Source: an uncultured Lachnospiraceae bacterium
GTDB lineage: Bacteria > Bacillota > Clostridia > Lachnospirales > Lachnospiraceae
Direction: 5' to 3'
NCBI GenBank assembly: GCA_900554205.1
Contig: USGM01000018.1
Span: 1-34,837, forward strand
DNA length: 34,837 nt
Position 1 is the first letter of the stretch. Every line of letters starts with the position of its first letter. This document shows, one piece after another, positions 8,300 through 17,876 of the stretch. Position numbers and translations under genes: made by a program. Under the pieces are notes generated by a model that saw nothing but the letters and a program-made list of their open reading frames with translations, did not search any database and was not told the DNA's origin.

Positions 8300-10573
8300 C
8301 TATTTCCGTTCATCCAGATAGAGCTGGACACGGTTCTGTATCGTCTTCACTGTCTCATCCAATGATTTATCCGAGGAAAAATAGCTGTCCGCCTCCTCCA
8401 TCACCATCTCAAACAGGCTGTCGGATTCCGTCGGTCGTGGCACAGCGCTTTCTATAAATGCAAGGTATTCGTCAAGATAGGTACTTTTGTCGTAGCGATC
8501 CGGCAGCTCCTGTCTCGTCTCATCGGGGTATGCAAGATAATAATGCTTCCGGTATTCATCATACGCCAGCAGCCTTTCAGGAACATCCTTTCTCACGCTG
8601 ACAGCGTCCTTGATGAGGAGCTGCGTGTCAAGCTCGAACAGATAATTAATCAGCTCGGCAACGCCCGCTTTATTTGCCGCATTTTTATTGACGACAAGCA
8701 CCCCGTTTGTCATCAGATAGTTTCCTTTTCCCTGTTCCGACGGATAGCCGACAATACAGGTATTCCCGCCGATTTTTTCAAGCACCCTGCCATAGTCATG
8801 CATACCGAATACGGCACAGCTTATACCAAGAAGTTTTCCGTCGTTCAACTTCTCCGCCATATCGGAAAAGGAGTTGCCGGTCTCAACATTTCCTGTTTTT
8901 TCTTTTACCGCCGTAAGTGTCTTCCGAAACTCCTCACAGTCAAAATCTGCCTCCCCATCTGTCAGGTAACACGAATCTAGCAGATTCATTCCAACGAGAT
9001 AATACAGATTATAAAAATAATCATCTACACCGAAGGGATCGACAAAGAGTCCGTCGATTTCTTCATGCTCCCCGGACAGTCTTACTACATCGCTTTCCGT
9101 CCATGTATTTTCCGTCCAATACTGCCGACTGGTAACCAGCGTACTTACATACACCGAAAACGGCAGATAATATAATTCACCGTTCCTGCTTCCCATCTCC
9201 ATGGCTCCCGGAAGCAAAACCTCTCTGTTCTGCGCAGAAAGAATCGTATCCAGACACGCAGCCGCCCCATTCTCTATCAGACTGCCCGCATCCTCGCGCG
9301 TCATGTAGAGCACGTCCGGCCCGGCTCCGTTGACCATCTCCATCAGAACTCTGTTTCTGTCCTCCTCCGTCTGATACGACTCCTGATAATCGATCTGATA
9401 CAGTGGCTCCTCCTTTGAGAAATGAATGACTCTTCCCTTCAAAAAGGAATCCTCGCCCCCGATATTCACAAAGAAAAGATTCGCAGAAGTCTCCGGTTCC
9501 TGCTCCGACAGGCTGAGAACATACCTCTTTTTCTGATTGGTCACAAGGAGCTTCATCTCCGCCGTCCCGGCACCAAGAAGAGCCGTCGCCGCCGGATCTC
9601 CGATCTCATATTCTCGAAACCGGAACAGGGTCTGACGGCTGCCATCCGCAATATTCCACCCGATCAATTCCTCATTCGTCGCATAGAAAACGGTATTTCC
9701 CCATAACCCATACCATTTCTGTATATAGGTTTTGTCCGGAATCGGAAACTCTTTCGACTGCCCGTTTTCCGCCGACAGCAGGACAAATTTCTTCCCCCCA
9801 TCCTGTTCCAGCACATACAGAAGTTCTCCTGTGTCACAGCGCATGAAGGAGGGCTCTCTGTCGCTCACCGGATAATGATATTGTCCGACACATTCCCCAC
9901 TGCTGTTAATTACAAAAATCGTCTGGGTTTCCGCATCCCGCAGATATAAATTACCGTCTCCGTCACAGGCTGTCTCCGTGCCCCCATATTTCGGCGTGCT
10001 GTTTTCCCAGATACCGTTCGTCCTTAAGACATCGGTCAGCTCCTTCACCTTCAACAGCTGGCACTGTTCATCCGTGAAAACCGCGAAATAGCGTCCCGCT
10101 TCCCACTGTCCCTGTTCGTTTTCGCCGTACTCGCTGCCCACAAAGAACACAAGCTCTCCGGCACCGGCATGATCCAGTTTAAGAACAGAACTGTTTTGGA
10201 TTCCCCATATTCCGGCATCCAGCGTCAGCTCCGTCTCCAGACTTCCATCCCACGCAATTTTACTGAAATGGCTGATGGTTTCCCCGCTTGTGTAGAAGTT
10301 GTCCATCGTGTAAAAAGCCTGATCGTCGGAGATCATGCACATACTTTTTCCAAGCAACACCTTCGGCTCCTGATATTCCGTCTCCGTATAATCCGTCACA
10401 AATTGTATGGAGTCTGTCTGCTGATCCTTAAAGGCAAATCCACTTTCCTTCCAGTCATAAGGTGGAGTGGCGGTCTCGCTGCCCGTTTCCGAGGCATTCC
10501 CTTTTCCGCATGCTGTCAGCGCTACGGCTGCCAGAATCGTTGCTACCCCAAATAGATGTGTGTGTTTCTTCAT
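8300..10573 (-). CDS. Extracellular solute-binding lipoprotein, first of a tandem pair
   Basis: The 757-residue protein has a lipoprotein signal with LTAC (Cys22). Residues about 45-360 are beta-rich with YDW-like, GNLYLRD and similar blade-type repeats, suggesting a propeller-like N-terminal domain. Residues about 365-735 match the solute-binding protein class, including the AGPDVLYM segment. Overall organisation and the C-terminal NRVQLYLDERK are shared with the following gene, but most of the sequence has diverged, so the duplication is old. Its start has GAGGGG five nt upstream, and a near-consensus promoter lies at 10628-10655. Together they form a two-gene unit ending at the terminator at 5956-5988. 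Substrate and partner permease cannot be inferred. Confidence 0.85.
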   Translation of the reverse strand: MKKHTHLFGVATILAAVALTACGKGNASETGSETATPPYDWKESGFAFKDQQTDSIQFVTDYTETEYQEPKVLLGKSMCMISDDQAFYTMDNFYTSGETISHFSKIAWDGSLETELTLDAGIWGIQNSSVLKLDHAGAGELVFFVGSEYGENEQGQWEAGRYFAVFTDEQCQLLKVKELTDVLRTNGIWENSTPKYGGTETACDGDGNLYLRDAETQTIFVINSSGECVGQYHYPVSDREPSFMRCDTGELLYVLEQDGGKKFVLLSAENGQSKEFPIPDKTYIQKWYGLWGNTVFYATNEELIGWNIADGSRQTLFRFREYEIGDPAATALLGAGTAEMKLLVTNQKKRYVLSLSEQEPETSANLFFVNIGGEDSFLKGRVIHFSKEEPLYQIDYQESYQTEEDRNRVLMEMVNGAGPDVLYMTREDAGSLIENGAAACLDTILSAQNREVLLPGAMEMGSRNGELYYLPFSVYVSTLVTSRQYWTENTWTESDVVRLSGEHEEIDGLFVDPFGVDDYFYNLYYLVGMNLLDSCYLTDGEADFDCEEFRKTLTAVKEKTGNVETGNSFSDMAEKLNDGKLLGISCAVFGMHDYGRVLEKIGGNTCIVGYPSEQGKGNYLMTNGVLVVNKNAANKAGVAELINYLFELDTQLLIKDAVSVRKDVPERLLAYDEYRKHYYLAYPDETRQELPDRYDKSTYLDEYLAFIESAVPRPTESDSLFEMVMEEADSYFSSDKSLDETVKTIQNRVQLYLDERK

Positions 10574-10627
10574 TTGTTCCCCTCATTTTACATGATTTAT
10601 AGTTGTTCATCTTCACCGTATAGATGT

Positions 10628-10655
10628 ATTATAAATCATTTTTGACTTTTCTCAA
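10628..10655 (-). promoter_or_regulatory. Sigma-A promoter of the solute-binding protein pair
   Basis: Minus-strand TTGAGA (10650-10655), 16-nt spacer and perfect TATAAT (10628-10633). The 5' leader would be about 45 nt. No other feature is seen in this AT-rich gap apart from the spoIVA terminator. Confidence 0.8.
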
Positions 10656-10726
10656 ATATGCTTTATTGCTATTTTGTATGTACCTGTTGCTCATGTTTAT
10701 TTCTAAAGCTACACATCAACACGCCA

Positions 10727-10762
10727 AAAGGGCCCCGCCTGCCGAAGCAGACAAAGCCCTTT
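10727..10762 (-). terminator. Terminator of spoIVA
   Basis: A 16-bp stem with several G-U pairs is closed by a TTCG tetraloop (outer arms AAAGGGC and GCCCTTT), followed by TTTT on the minus strand. It lies 19 nt after the spoIVA stop. Confidence 0.9.
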
Positions 10763-10781
10763 GTATATAAATATTACCCGT

Positions 10782-12263
10782 TCAGATGATGATGCAGACC
10801 ATGCCGCCGTTGCTGTCGTTGACGATCTTCTGCATGGTATCCTGGAGTTTCATCTGGCTCTCCTCGCCGATCACCGCAACCTTTGCTGTGATTCCGTCGT
10901 TCACAAGCTGCTCGACCGTCTTTCCGAAAATGTTAGTGTCCCACATACCGCTCTGCGCGTCCGTCTGGTTAATGTAGGTAATCAGATCCTCCGCCTGCTC
11001 CTGTGTTCCGACAATCGGCGCAATCTCCGTCTCAATGTTTGCCCGGATCATATGAATGGACGGACTGGACGCCTTGATCTTCACCCCGAACTTGTTGCCG
11101 TGCTTGATCAGCTCGGGTCTCTCCAACACGATTTCATCCTTATCCGGCATTACCACCCCATAGCCCTTGATCCTTACCATGTTCACGGCATCGAGAACCT
11201 TGGCATATTCATGCTTCATCGCCGCAAAGCTCTTAAGCTTACTGATGAGCTGGTATTCATCCGCTATACTTTCCCCGACCATCTCCGTCAGCATCTCATA
11301 ATAATAGGAATCCTCCACATCGAGTGTGATCCTGATACAGCCGTCAGACATCGAAACCGTATCCGTCTTGCAGCGCCTTATGTATTCACTCTCAAGCTCC
11401 ACCGGTTTCTCGAGTACATTCCGGATCGTGTTATAATCCTTCATCAGCGCCCTCACCTTGTCGATCAGCTCCTGCTTCATCCGGTTGTCTTCCGGCAGCA
11501 TCTCCACCCATTTCGGCATATAAAATTCCATCGAAGAGATTGGGAACTCATAGAGGACATTTTCCAGAATTTTATTGATGTCTTCCTTCTTGAGCTGTTC
11601 GCAGTTCACCGCCATGGCGGACACGGCATACTTGTCACTGATCTCGGACACGGTGTTCTTCGCATCCTCCGAGTATGGCTTCTGGCTGTTCACAAGAACG
11701 AGGAACGGCTTCTTTAATTTTTTCAGCGCGAGGATCGTCTTCTCCTCCGCCTCTAAATAATTTTCCCTCGGAATCTCCCCAAAACTGCCGTCTGTCGTGA
11801 CAACAAGCCCGATGGTGGAATGGTCGTTCATTACCTTATCCGTTCCGATCTCCGCCGCCTGCGTGAACGGAATCTCGTAATCGAACCACGGAGTTTTCAC
11901 CATCCTCTCCGCATCCTCCTCCATGTGCCCTGCTGCGCCCTCCACCATATATCCCACACAGTCAATGAGCCTGACTGAAACGGCGATGTCGCCACTTAAG
12001 GAAACCTCTGCCGCCTCATTCGGAATAAATTTCGGTTCTGTCGTCGTGATTGTCTTTCCACCGGCGCTCTGCGGCAGTTCATCCTGCGCCCTCGTTCTGG
12101 CATGTTCATCCTCCATGTAGGGCAGAACCATCTCCTGCATGAACTGCTTGATAAAGGTTGACTTTCCGGTGCGGACAGGCCCCAGCACCCCTATGTAGAT
12201 TTCTCCTCCGGTACGTTGCTGTATATCATGATACAAGTCGTATGTAGTCGCTACATGTTCCAT
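10782..12263 (-). CDS. spoIVA: Stage IV sporulation protein A (spore coat basement-layer ATPase)
   Basis: The 493-residue protein is full length for SpoIVA. It has the N-terminal ATPase with Walker A GPVRTGKST (28-36) and IDCVGY as the Walker B region. The C-terminal part ends in the short hydrophobic GGMVCIII tail typical of the protein. In endospore formers SpoIVA polymerises with ATP hydrolysis on the outer forespore membrane and anchors coat and cortex assembly in the mother cell; its gene is normally sigma-E dependent. Upstream, CATACCTT on the minus strand (12294-12301) resembles a sigma-E -10 box, but no convincing -35 is seen. AGGAGG lies 8 nt before the start, partly within the foot of a hairpin (12276-12305). 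It is 60 nt downstream of the DUF6273 lipoprotein gene. Confidence 0.96.
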   Translation of the reverse strand: MEHVATTYDLYHDIQQRTGGEIYIGVLGPVRTGKSTFIKQFMQEMVLPYMEDEHARTRAQDELPQSAGGKTITTTEPKFIPNEAAEVSLSGDIAVSVRLIDCVGYMVEGAAGHMEEDAERMVKTPWFDYEIPFTQAAEIGTDKVMNDHSTIGLVVTTDGSFGEIPRENYLEAEEKTILALKKLKKPFLVLVNSQKPYSEDAKNTVSEISDKYAVSAMAVNCEQLKKEDINKILENVLYEFPISSMEFYMPKWVEMLPEDNRMKQELIDKVRALMKDYNTIRNVLEKPVELESEYIRRCKTDTVSMSDGCIRITLDVEDSYYYEMLTEMVGESIADEYQLISKLKSFAAMKHEYAKVLDAVNMVRIKGYGVVMPDKDEIVLERPELIKHGNKFGVKIKASSPSIHMIRANIETEIAPIVGTQEQAEDLITYINQTDAQSGMWDTNIFGKTVEQLVNDGITAKVAVIGEESQMKLQDTMQKIVNDSNGGMVCIII

Positions 12264-12275
12264 AGAAAAAGCCTC

Positions 12276-12305
12276 CTGTCATATCCTATAGTAAAGGTAT
12301 GACAG
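12276..12305 (-). promoter_or_regulatory. Inverted repeat overlapping the spoIVA ribosome site
   Basis: CTGTCATA (12276-12283) pairs with TATGACAG (12298-12305), and an inner CCT/AGG pair continues the stem after one bulged base. On the minus strand the 3' arm ends inside the AGGAGG of spoIVA and a T-rich stretch follows. It could be an operator, a weak terminator of the upstream gene or a translational control element. Confidence 0.5.
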
Positions 12306-12323
12306 AAGACCGAATTTCAGAAC

Positions 12324-15300
12324 CTAGTTTGCATTTGTAAAAACAGCCATGGTCTGTTCCGCAGATTCCTTATAATCCATCAGGAAGGCATCATTCATCA
12401 GATTGTATGCCATGATTTCATTTTCAAAAAAGCTCACCCAGTCAGAGCCTGCATGGATATAGATCGGATTGCCCTCCATGTCATAATAGCATCTCACACC
12501 GGCACCCTCGCCATAGATACTTTCGCCTGTCCGCAGACGGATAATCACCGTTATCTGATCCCCATTACGATACGAATGACATTCTCCCAGACCATTGTAT
12601 GTATTTACATCAGCGCCATCCTGAAACCCCGGTGTCTGCCCGAGAGCAGCGCCTCTGACCTGTATATAGTCTACAGCATCTATGTACAGCTTCATAAGCT
12701 CGTTATAGCGCTCATCTCTCTCTTCCTTGGTGTAACCGGCAAGCATATTGACGTCATAGCTGTCGATACATGCCTTTATCGCCTCTTTCTCAGCCTTCAG
12801 ATTGTCCAGAAACATTCTCTGTTCCTGCGTAAGCACACATGCATAGAACTGATACGCATAGGACAGATCCACATAATACCGCTCCAGCGCAGCAATATAT
12901 GCCTGCTTTGCCGCCTCATATTCTAAAGTATAACTACCATCCTGCGTATACGCCCTGACAAGATATGCGGCAGTTTCGTCCGCTGTCGAAAGCAGCTTCA
13001 GGGTTTCTGTATTCAGATCATACAACGCTTTTGCACTTGCAACCTTGGCAAAGCTTTCCTCCATATAATCCGTCAGCTTATTATAAAGCTCGCTTCTTTT
13101 TTCCTGTACCCAGTTTTCTACGGTCTGCATGTCCTCTGATGCCATGGAGCCAAATAAGCTGCCCAGCACCTGATCTGCAATCACACCTGACTGCGAAGTG
13201 CTTTTCTGCGCCTCCACAAAGCTCCTGACATCATAGTTGACAGCAATATCTCCGACCTCCAGCTCCGCAAGCGCCGAATCACCACTGATCACTGCACCGA
13301 TCTCCTGCTGTAACCCCTGTACCGTCTTTAACTCATCGGACGACAGTCCGGCAGCCACTACCTCCGTCTGACATGCGTCATAGATCTCTATCTGCGCCTC
13401 GACATCGGCATAGCGCGCTGCAAGCTCACGCAACTGGGCATAGTCGTCATCGCTGTCCTCCGCAGTTTTACCCTGTATTGCGCCAATCTCATCCTCTCTG
13501 ACATGCATGCAATAGACGAGCTGCGCGACCTTGAGAATATCTGCGGCATTCATCTGCTCCTGCTGGAGAAAGGTGACAATTCTTGCGACATCTTCCTGCT
13601 GGTCGTCAACAATATTCTGCAGCAAAACCCTCGGGGTGCTGTCTGCATTATTCCACGCATTTATGAAGTCAGCCGCAGAAAAAACATCCACGCCGATCAC
13701 ATCTGTTATCGCTCCCTGAATCTCTCCCGTAAGATAATCTTCCACTCCTCCCGCAGCGCCGACCAGAGTTTCATCTAAGATTTCAGCGATTCCCTTCTGA
13801 TCGGAAACGGCATTTAACAAAGCCTTTGTTCCGCCGGATAAAATGGGATTTCCGGTCACCTCATCGATCAGAACCTCCTTGATATCAAACTTTTCAAGTG
13901 CATCGACCTTTACGAAGGAGGTAGCGTTCATTCTCTCGGCAACCAGTGTACGGACTGCTTCCTGTATTACCAGCTTTTCAAGGTATCGCGCTTTTACATC
14001 AGCCTCCGTGCCGACAGTCAGTTTATTGCTGAATGCATATTGTTCCCCTGCAGCCGAATCCGTGGTCTGGACAGAAGCTGTCTTCCCATCGGACTTGACG
14101 CTTACCCATATTGCGGGACGCACTCCTGCCGGCAATACCGCGGCGCTGCCATAGCTGCCGATTCCACCGTCCTGACCTACTGTTAGTGCACTTGTTTCAA
14201 ATCCGCCCGGAGTGCGAAGCCACCATGTAACCGGCGGATCTGCCTCAACCTTTTCGGCTTCCTTCTGTGCCTCGCAGCTTTGTGTGAACGTGCTTACAAG
14301 ATAATCCTTGTTATCTCCGATATAAGAGGTAACTTCGTCATAGCTTAAGCAGAATACCAGATCCTCCGTATCGTTACCGCCGTCAATGCCTTTTTTCGGG
14401 TTGTCGGCATTCTTAAGTGTCGTCTGTAGCAAAGCTGTTTTTTCCGTGGCAGAAAAAGCATTCTCAGCAAAGGTATTGTTCAGCCAGTCTCTCAGGGAAC
14501 TTTTCTCCCATGTAATTGCGCCTTCCATATCATTATATTTTGCATAATACAGAATATATTTGCTGAGTAGCAGCGCTTTTCCATCCTGCTTGTCCAGCAC
14601 AATCCATTCAATAGCCTCCTTGCCATTGCCCTTATTGTTGTCCTGTTCATACTTGCCGAAGGATACAATGCTGCCCACATCCCCGGCCTCAAGCACCTCG
14701 CTCTCAGGCTGGGAAACAACACTTTCTGTAGTGCTGCCGGAAGGAGTCTCGACATCCGTTTCTTCGGAAAGCTCCTTTACCTCCACCGCATTGAGATCAA
14801 TGCTGAGGGCAGGACGGATTCCTATCATCTCATAATTATGTTTTCCCTCTTTTTTTACACCGTTATGGTAATACATCGTGTAAAGGAGACCGTCATCCCC
14901 TTCCGCATGTGTGCGCAGCCACCATGCATAGGACGAATTTACTGCATAAAATCTGCCATCCTTTGCCTCCGTCGGCAGATCACTCATATAATTCTTGTAT
15001 TCCTCATTGCTCAGACAGAAGACATTGTCATAAGTATAATTGTGCGGGTCATCATCTCCGGACGTAAAACGGTAATTATCCACCTGCGTTGTGATAATCG
15101 CCACTTTCTCCTCTTCGCTGAATGCCGCATCGTAAAAATCCTTATTCAGCCATGTCCTAAGCGTACAGCGCTCCCATGTACTCCCCGTTTTTAAATCAAC
15201 GACATCATTAAAAGGTCTTCCCTCCGGCAGGATATATCTGCTGATTACAAGAATTTTATCGTCTGACTTTTCAAGAATAATCCATTCCATATCTTCATTT

Positions 15301-15542
15301 CCCGGTACATCATCCAGCTGGTACTTTCCGAATACACAGATATTTCCGCGTTCACATGTTCCGTCCTCCACATAGAGCGGCAGTTTATCCACCTCCGCCG
15401 GCTCCGCAGGTGTGGTGGTCTCTTCAATGGTCTTTTCTGTTGAATCAGTGACATCCGTCTCCATGCCGGTACTTTTCGAGCCACAGGCTGATAAGAACAT
15501 AGTGATTGCTGCAAATAAGAAAGCTAGTTTCCTCTTCTTCAT
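12324..15542 (-). CDS. Large lipoprotein with two DUF6273-like domains and a helical C-terminal region
   Basis: The 1072-residue protein has a lipoprotein signal with LSAC (Cys20) and a Thr/Glu-rich linker. Two copies of a DUF6273-like domain follow, at about 65-250 and 289-482. Each copy starts with V/I-x-FGKY, continues with EWI(I/V)L, SRYIL or SKYIL, W-E-x-x-x-LR-x-WLN, F(S/C)LS-x-(E/D)E, TWWLRT or AWWLRT, and ends with (G/V)RPA. Residues about 500-1000 are mostly charged alpha-helix and probably coiled coil. The function of DUF6273 is unknown; it occurs in surface proteins of Firmicutes. It starts 20 nt after the stop of the membrane YD-repeat gene, so the two are probably co-transcribed. 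It sits at the outer face of the membrane by its lipid anchor. Confidence 0.8.
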   Translation of the reverse strand: MKKRKLAFLFAAITMFLSACGSKSTGMETDVTDSTEKTIEETTTPAEPAEVDKLPLYVEDGTCERGNICVFGKYQLDDVPGNEDMEWIILEKSDDKILVISRYILPEGRPFNDVVDLKTGSTWERCTLRTWLNKDFYDAAFSEEEKVAIITTQVDNYRFTSGDDDPHNYTYDNVFCLSNEEYKNYMSDLPTEAKDGRFYAVNSSYAWWLRTHAEGDDGLLYTMYYHNGVKKEGKHNYEMIGIRPALSIDLNAVEVKELSEETDVETPSGSTTESVVSQPESEVLEAGDVGSIVSFGKYEQDNNKGNGKEAIEWIVLDKQDGKALLLSKYILYYAKYNDMEGAITWEKSSLRDWLNNTFAENAFSATEKTALLQTTLKNADNPKKGIDGGNDTEDLVFCLSYDEVTSYIGDNKDYLVSTFTQSCEAQKEAEKVEADPPVTWWLRTPGGFETSALTVGQDGGIGSYGSAAVLPAGVRPAIWVSVKSDGKTASVQTTDSAAGEQYAFSNKLTVGTEADVKARYLEKLVIQEAVRTLVAERMNATSFVKVDALEKFDIKEVLIDEVTGNPILSGGTKALLNAVSDQKGIAEILDETLVGAAGGVEDYLTGEIQGAITDVIGVDVFSAADFINAWNNADSTPRVLLQNIVDDQQEDVARIVTFLQQEQMNAADILKVAQLVYCMHVREDEIGAIQGKTAEDSDDDYAQLRELAARYADVEAQIEIYDACQTEVVAAGLSSDELKTVQGLQQEIGAVISGDSALAELEVGDIAVNYDVRSFVEAQKSTSQSGVIADQVLGSLFGSMASEDMQTVENWVQEKRSELYNKLTDYMEESFAKVASAKALYDLNTETLKLLSTADETAAYLVRAYTQDGSYTLEYEAAKQAYIAALERYYVDLSYAYQFYACVLTQEQRMFLDNLKAEKEAIKACIDSYDVNMLAGYTKEERDERYNELMKLYIDAVDYIQVRGAALGQTPGFQDGADVNTYNGLGECHSYRNGDQITVIIRLRTGESIYGEGAGVRCYYDMEGNPIYIHAGSDWVSFFENEIMAYNLMNDAFLMDYKESAEQTMAVFTNAN

Positions 15543-15562
15543 TTTATTTCCTCTCTCATTCG

Positions 15563-17758
15563 TTATTCTATCTCTCCCACGAAACGGTAAGTGTAGTCAT
15601 AATACAGGGTCCTATAGCTCGTGGTTTCTGCGCTGACATCGCCAAACTCATTATATTGGTATTCTGCTTCCGGAGCAGACCTGACCTCCTTATAGCTTCC
15701 GGAAACCGTATAATATGGTTCATAATCCATAAAGTCCTCTAAATAGTCCTCCACCTGGTCTGAGGCAGATAGAATCCTGTCCGGATCATCCTCATCGCAG
15801 CTTACATATTTGTATGTGTAAGTTTTTTCCTCGGTTGTGGTAGAAAAGGTTGGCTTATACCAGCTGTGACCGTTTGTCAGGAAATAAATCGTTCCGTCAT
15901 CATACGATGCACTGCCGGTATCAACATAGGTACAGGTTTCTGTTGTTGTGGAATCCTGCATGCCAATCAGCAGGTTCATTGAATCATAGGAGAACGTAGT
16001 ATCCTTTTTCCTGTTCCTCGTCGGTCCGTTCATACGGACAAAACCCTCCTCGCAATAGTTATACATCGAATGCCACTCATCAAAATCTGTCGTATAGTAG
16101 ATATTGACGAGCCTGTGATTTTCATCATAGGAAAATGTCGTTGTGTCATTGTTATAGTGCCAATTATATCTGGCAACGATTTCACCAGACTCGTTATATT
16201 CAAATCTTCCGGAATCATCCATCAGAAATCCAGCCTCATTGTATCTCTTTTCTGTATGTGTATTATTACTGAAATCATCGATAACGATACTGGAACGGAT
16301 ACCGGTATCATAATAGGTGTAAACTTCTGTATAGTATACTCCTGATGCATCGTTTATGCTGATTTTTGCTATCCGTCCGTTTTCAGCATATTCATATTCG
16401 GTGAAAACAAGTCCCGCTAACGCATAGACTCCCCCCAGGGCTCTTCCATCAATCTTGATATCTCTACCCGAGTTCTTTATGATTCTTCCGAGGCTATCGT
16501 AAATCAGATATTTTGTTTCCTGCATATCCGTTCCGTCTCCCTGATAATGATGTTCCTCATGCAGTGTACCATCATCATAATAGCTATAAACCGTCTGTAC
16601 ATCATTTGTCCTTTTTCCGTCAAATCCTGTATGCCCCATGATTTCCTCGGTGAGACGGTTTTTATCGTCATAATGATATTCCTTCCAATCCGTCCGTTCC
16701 TCCTCATCACGACCCGGATAATCCTCCCTTATGACATTACCATTGCTGTCGTAAGTATATACCGTAGAGGCTATCAAATCCCCATTGTCTGAATCAATTC
16801 TCTTTTCGGTTGTCACCTGACCTTCTGTGTTGTATTCCCATATGTAGGTAGGGAAAGCATCTTTCTCACCGTTCCGGGACTGATATTCCGCTTTGGTTGC
16901 AACGACGGAATTGTCTATGATGTATTGCCTTCTGTCCGTCAGTGCACTGCCCGCACACTGTGTGCTTCCCGTTTTCAGCACATCAATCGCCGCAAAAACA
17001 TCCTCCTGATAAAGATAGACATTAGATGCACCCATGTATGCCTCTTCCCTCTTCGGGTCGAGCTGCCGGACATGGTCATATTTTTCCAACGCGGCATCAT
17101 AGTTCTGCTCCCCTATCAGCTGTCCGGCAAGCATAAGCTCACATTGAATCACTCCATCCGTCGCCCTGCTTTTTAAGTCAGCAGCATAGTCCGCAGCTTT
17201 TGCTGATTCCGCATACGTTAAAATCTCATCATACTGTGCAAGCGCAGCTTCATATTGATGATCCGCATAATTTTTATCTGCCCAGCCAATGACAAAATAC
17301 TTTTCTGTCTTTTTCTTGTCTGTAATCCATGTATATCCGGAATCTTCATTAAGACTGTCGAGGATATCATCCGTTTCTCCAGCGTCGGATAATATGGCAT
17401 CCCTGCTCTGGAAGACGGCAGTTATCTCAGCCTCGGTATCGTCATCATATACATTTCCCTGCATAAGCTCTATGAGCTGCGCATCATACAGCGTCATCAG
17501 CTTTGCTATGAGAGAGCTGTCACTATCTATGTCATATGCTTTTTCAAACTGCATGCGGACATTTTCATAATCCTTCTCCTCCACGGCCTGCAGCATACCG
17601 GAAACAGCTGTCCTGTACTTATATTGCGGTGAGTTGAAAAAGATAACTGCACCAATAGCCACTACGAGAACGACTCCTGCGGCTATAAATAAGCCTGTCC
17701 TTTTTTTCGGAGATGTTCCTGTGGCTTTTTCCTCCGTTTCACGTTCCTTACCAATCAT
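15563..17758 (-). CDS. Membrane-anchored TPR / YD-repeat protein of unknown function
   Basis: I place the start at the ATG at 17758, which has AGGAGG 7 nt upstream; a GTG 21 nt earlier overlaps that ribosome site. The 731-residue product has a basic cytoplasmic tail, one transmembrane helix at about 22-41, and an outside portion. Residues about 45-290 are helical with TPR-like units, for example around YEAALAQYDEIL and YDAALEKYDHV. From about 305 to the C-terminus there are many tyrosine-rich YD-type repeats such as YTYDSNGNVIRE, YHYDDKNRLTEE and YNEAGFLMDD. These resemble RHS/YD repeats but without the RHS core or a toxin end. It is followed after 20 nt by the DUF6273 lipoprotein gene. Its upstream region holds one of the two palindromic recombinase-like sites and no recognisable promoter of its own. 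Confidence 0.8.
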   Translation of the reverse strand: MIGKERETEEKATGTSPKKRTGLFIAAGVVLVVAIGAVIFFNSPQYKYRTAVSGMLQAVEEKDYENVRMQFEKAYDIDSDSSLIAKLMTLYDAQLIELMQGNVYDDDTEAEITAVFQSRDAILSDAGETDDILDSLNEDSGYTWITDKKKTEKYFVIGWADKNYADHQYEAALAQYDEILTYAESAKAADYAADLKSRATDGVIQCELMLAGQLIGEQNYDAALEKYDHVRQLDPKREEAYMGASNVYLYQEDVFAAIDVLKTGSTQCAGSALTDRRQYIIDNSVVATKAEYQSRNGEKDAFPTYIWEYNTEGQVTTEKRIDSDNGDLIASTVYTYDSNGNVIREDYPGRDEEERTDWKEYHYDDKNRLTEEIMGHTGFDGKRTNDVQTVYSYYDDGTLHEEHHYQGDGTDMQETKYLIYDSLGRIIKNSGRDIKIDGRALGGVYALAGLVFTEYEYAENGRIAKISINDASGVYYTEVYTYYDTGIRSSIVIDDFSNNTHTEKRYNEAGFLMDDSGRFEYNESGEIVARYNWHYNNDTTTFSYDENHRLVNIYYTTDFDEWHSMYNYCEEGFVRMNGPTRNRKKDTTFSYDSMNLLIGMQDSTTTETCTYVDTGSASYDDGTIYFLTNGHSWYKPTFSTTTEEKTYTYKYVSCDEDDPDRILSASDQVEDYLEDFMDYEPYYTVSGSYKEVRSAPEAEYQYNEFGDVSAETTSYRTLYYDYTYRFVGEIE

Positions 17759-17821
17759 AATTCTTCCTCCTCTGTTCACTTTACTTTCCGCTTTTCCTGT
17801 AATCTGACACAGAGATACTCT

Positions 17822-17846
17822 TTCGCAGATTACTGCAATCTGCGAA
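17822..17846. repeat. Palindromic site L next to the recombinase gene
   Basis: Ten-base arms TTCGCAGATT and AATCTGCGAA flank the asymmetric five-base core ACTGC (17832-17836). The core is the reverse complement of the core of the matching site at 19178-19198, while the eight innermost bases of each arm are identical. AAGAAAAG follows on the plus strand. Neither strand shows a T-run after the hairpin, so it is not an ordinary terminator. The layout, inverted arms around a short asymmetric spacer, is that of a tyrosine recombinase crossover site. Confidence 0.75.
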
Positions 17847-17876
17847 GAAAAGCGATATATTTATGATCTGAGGATT

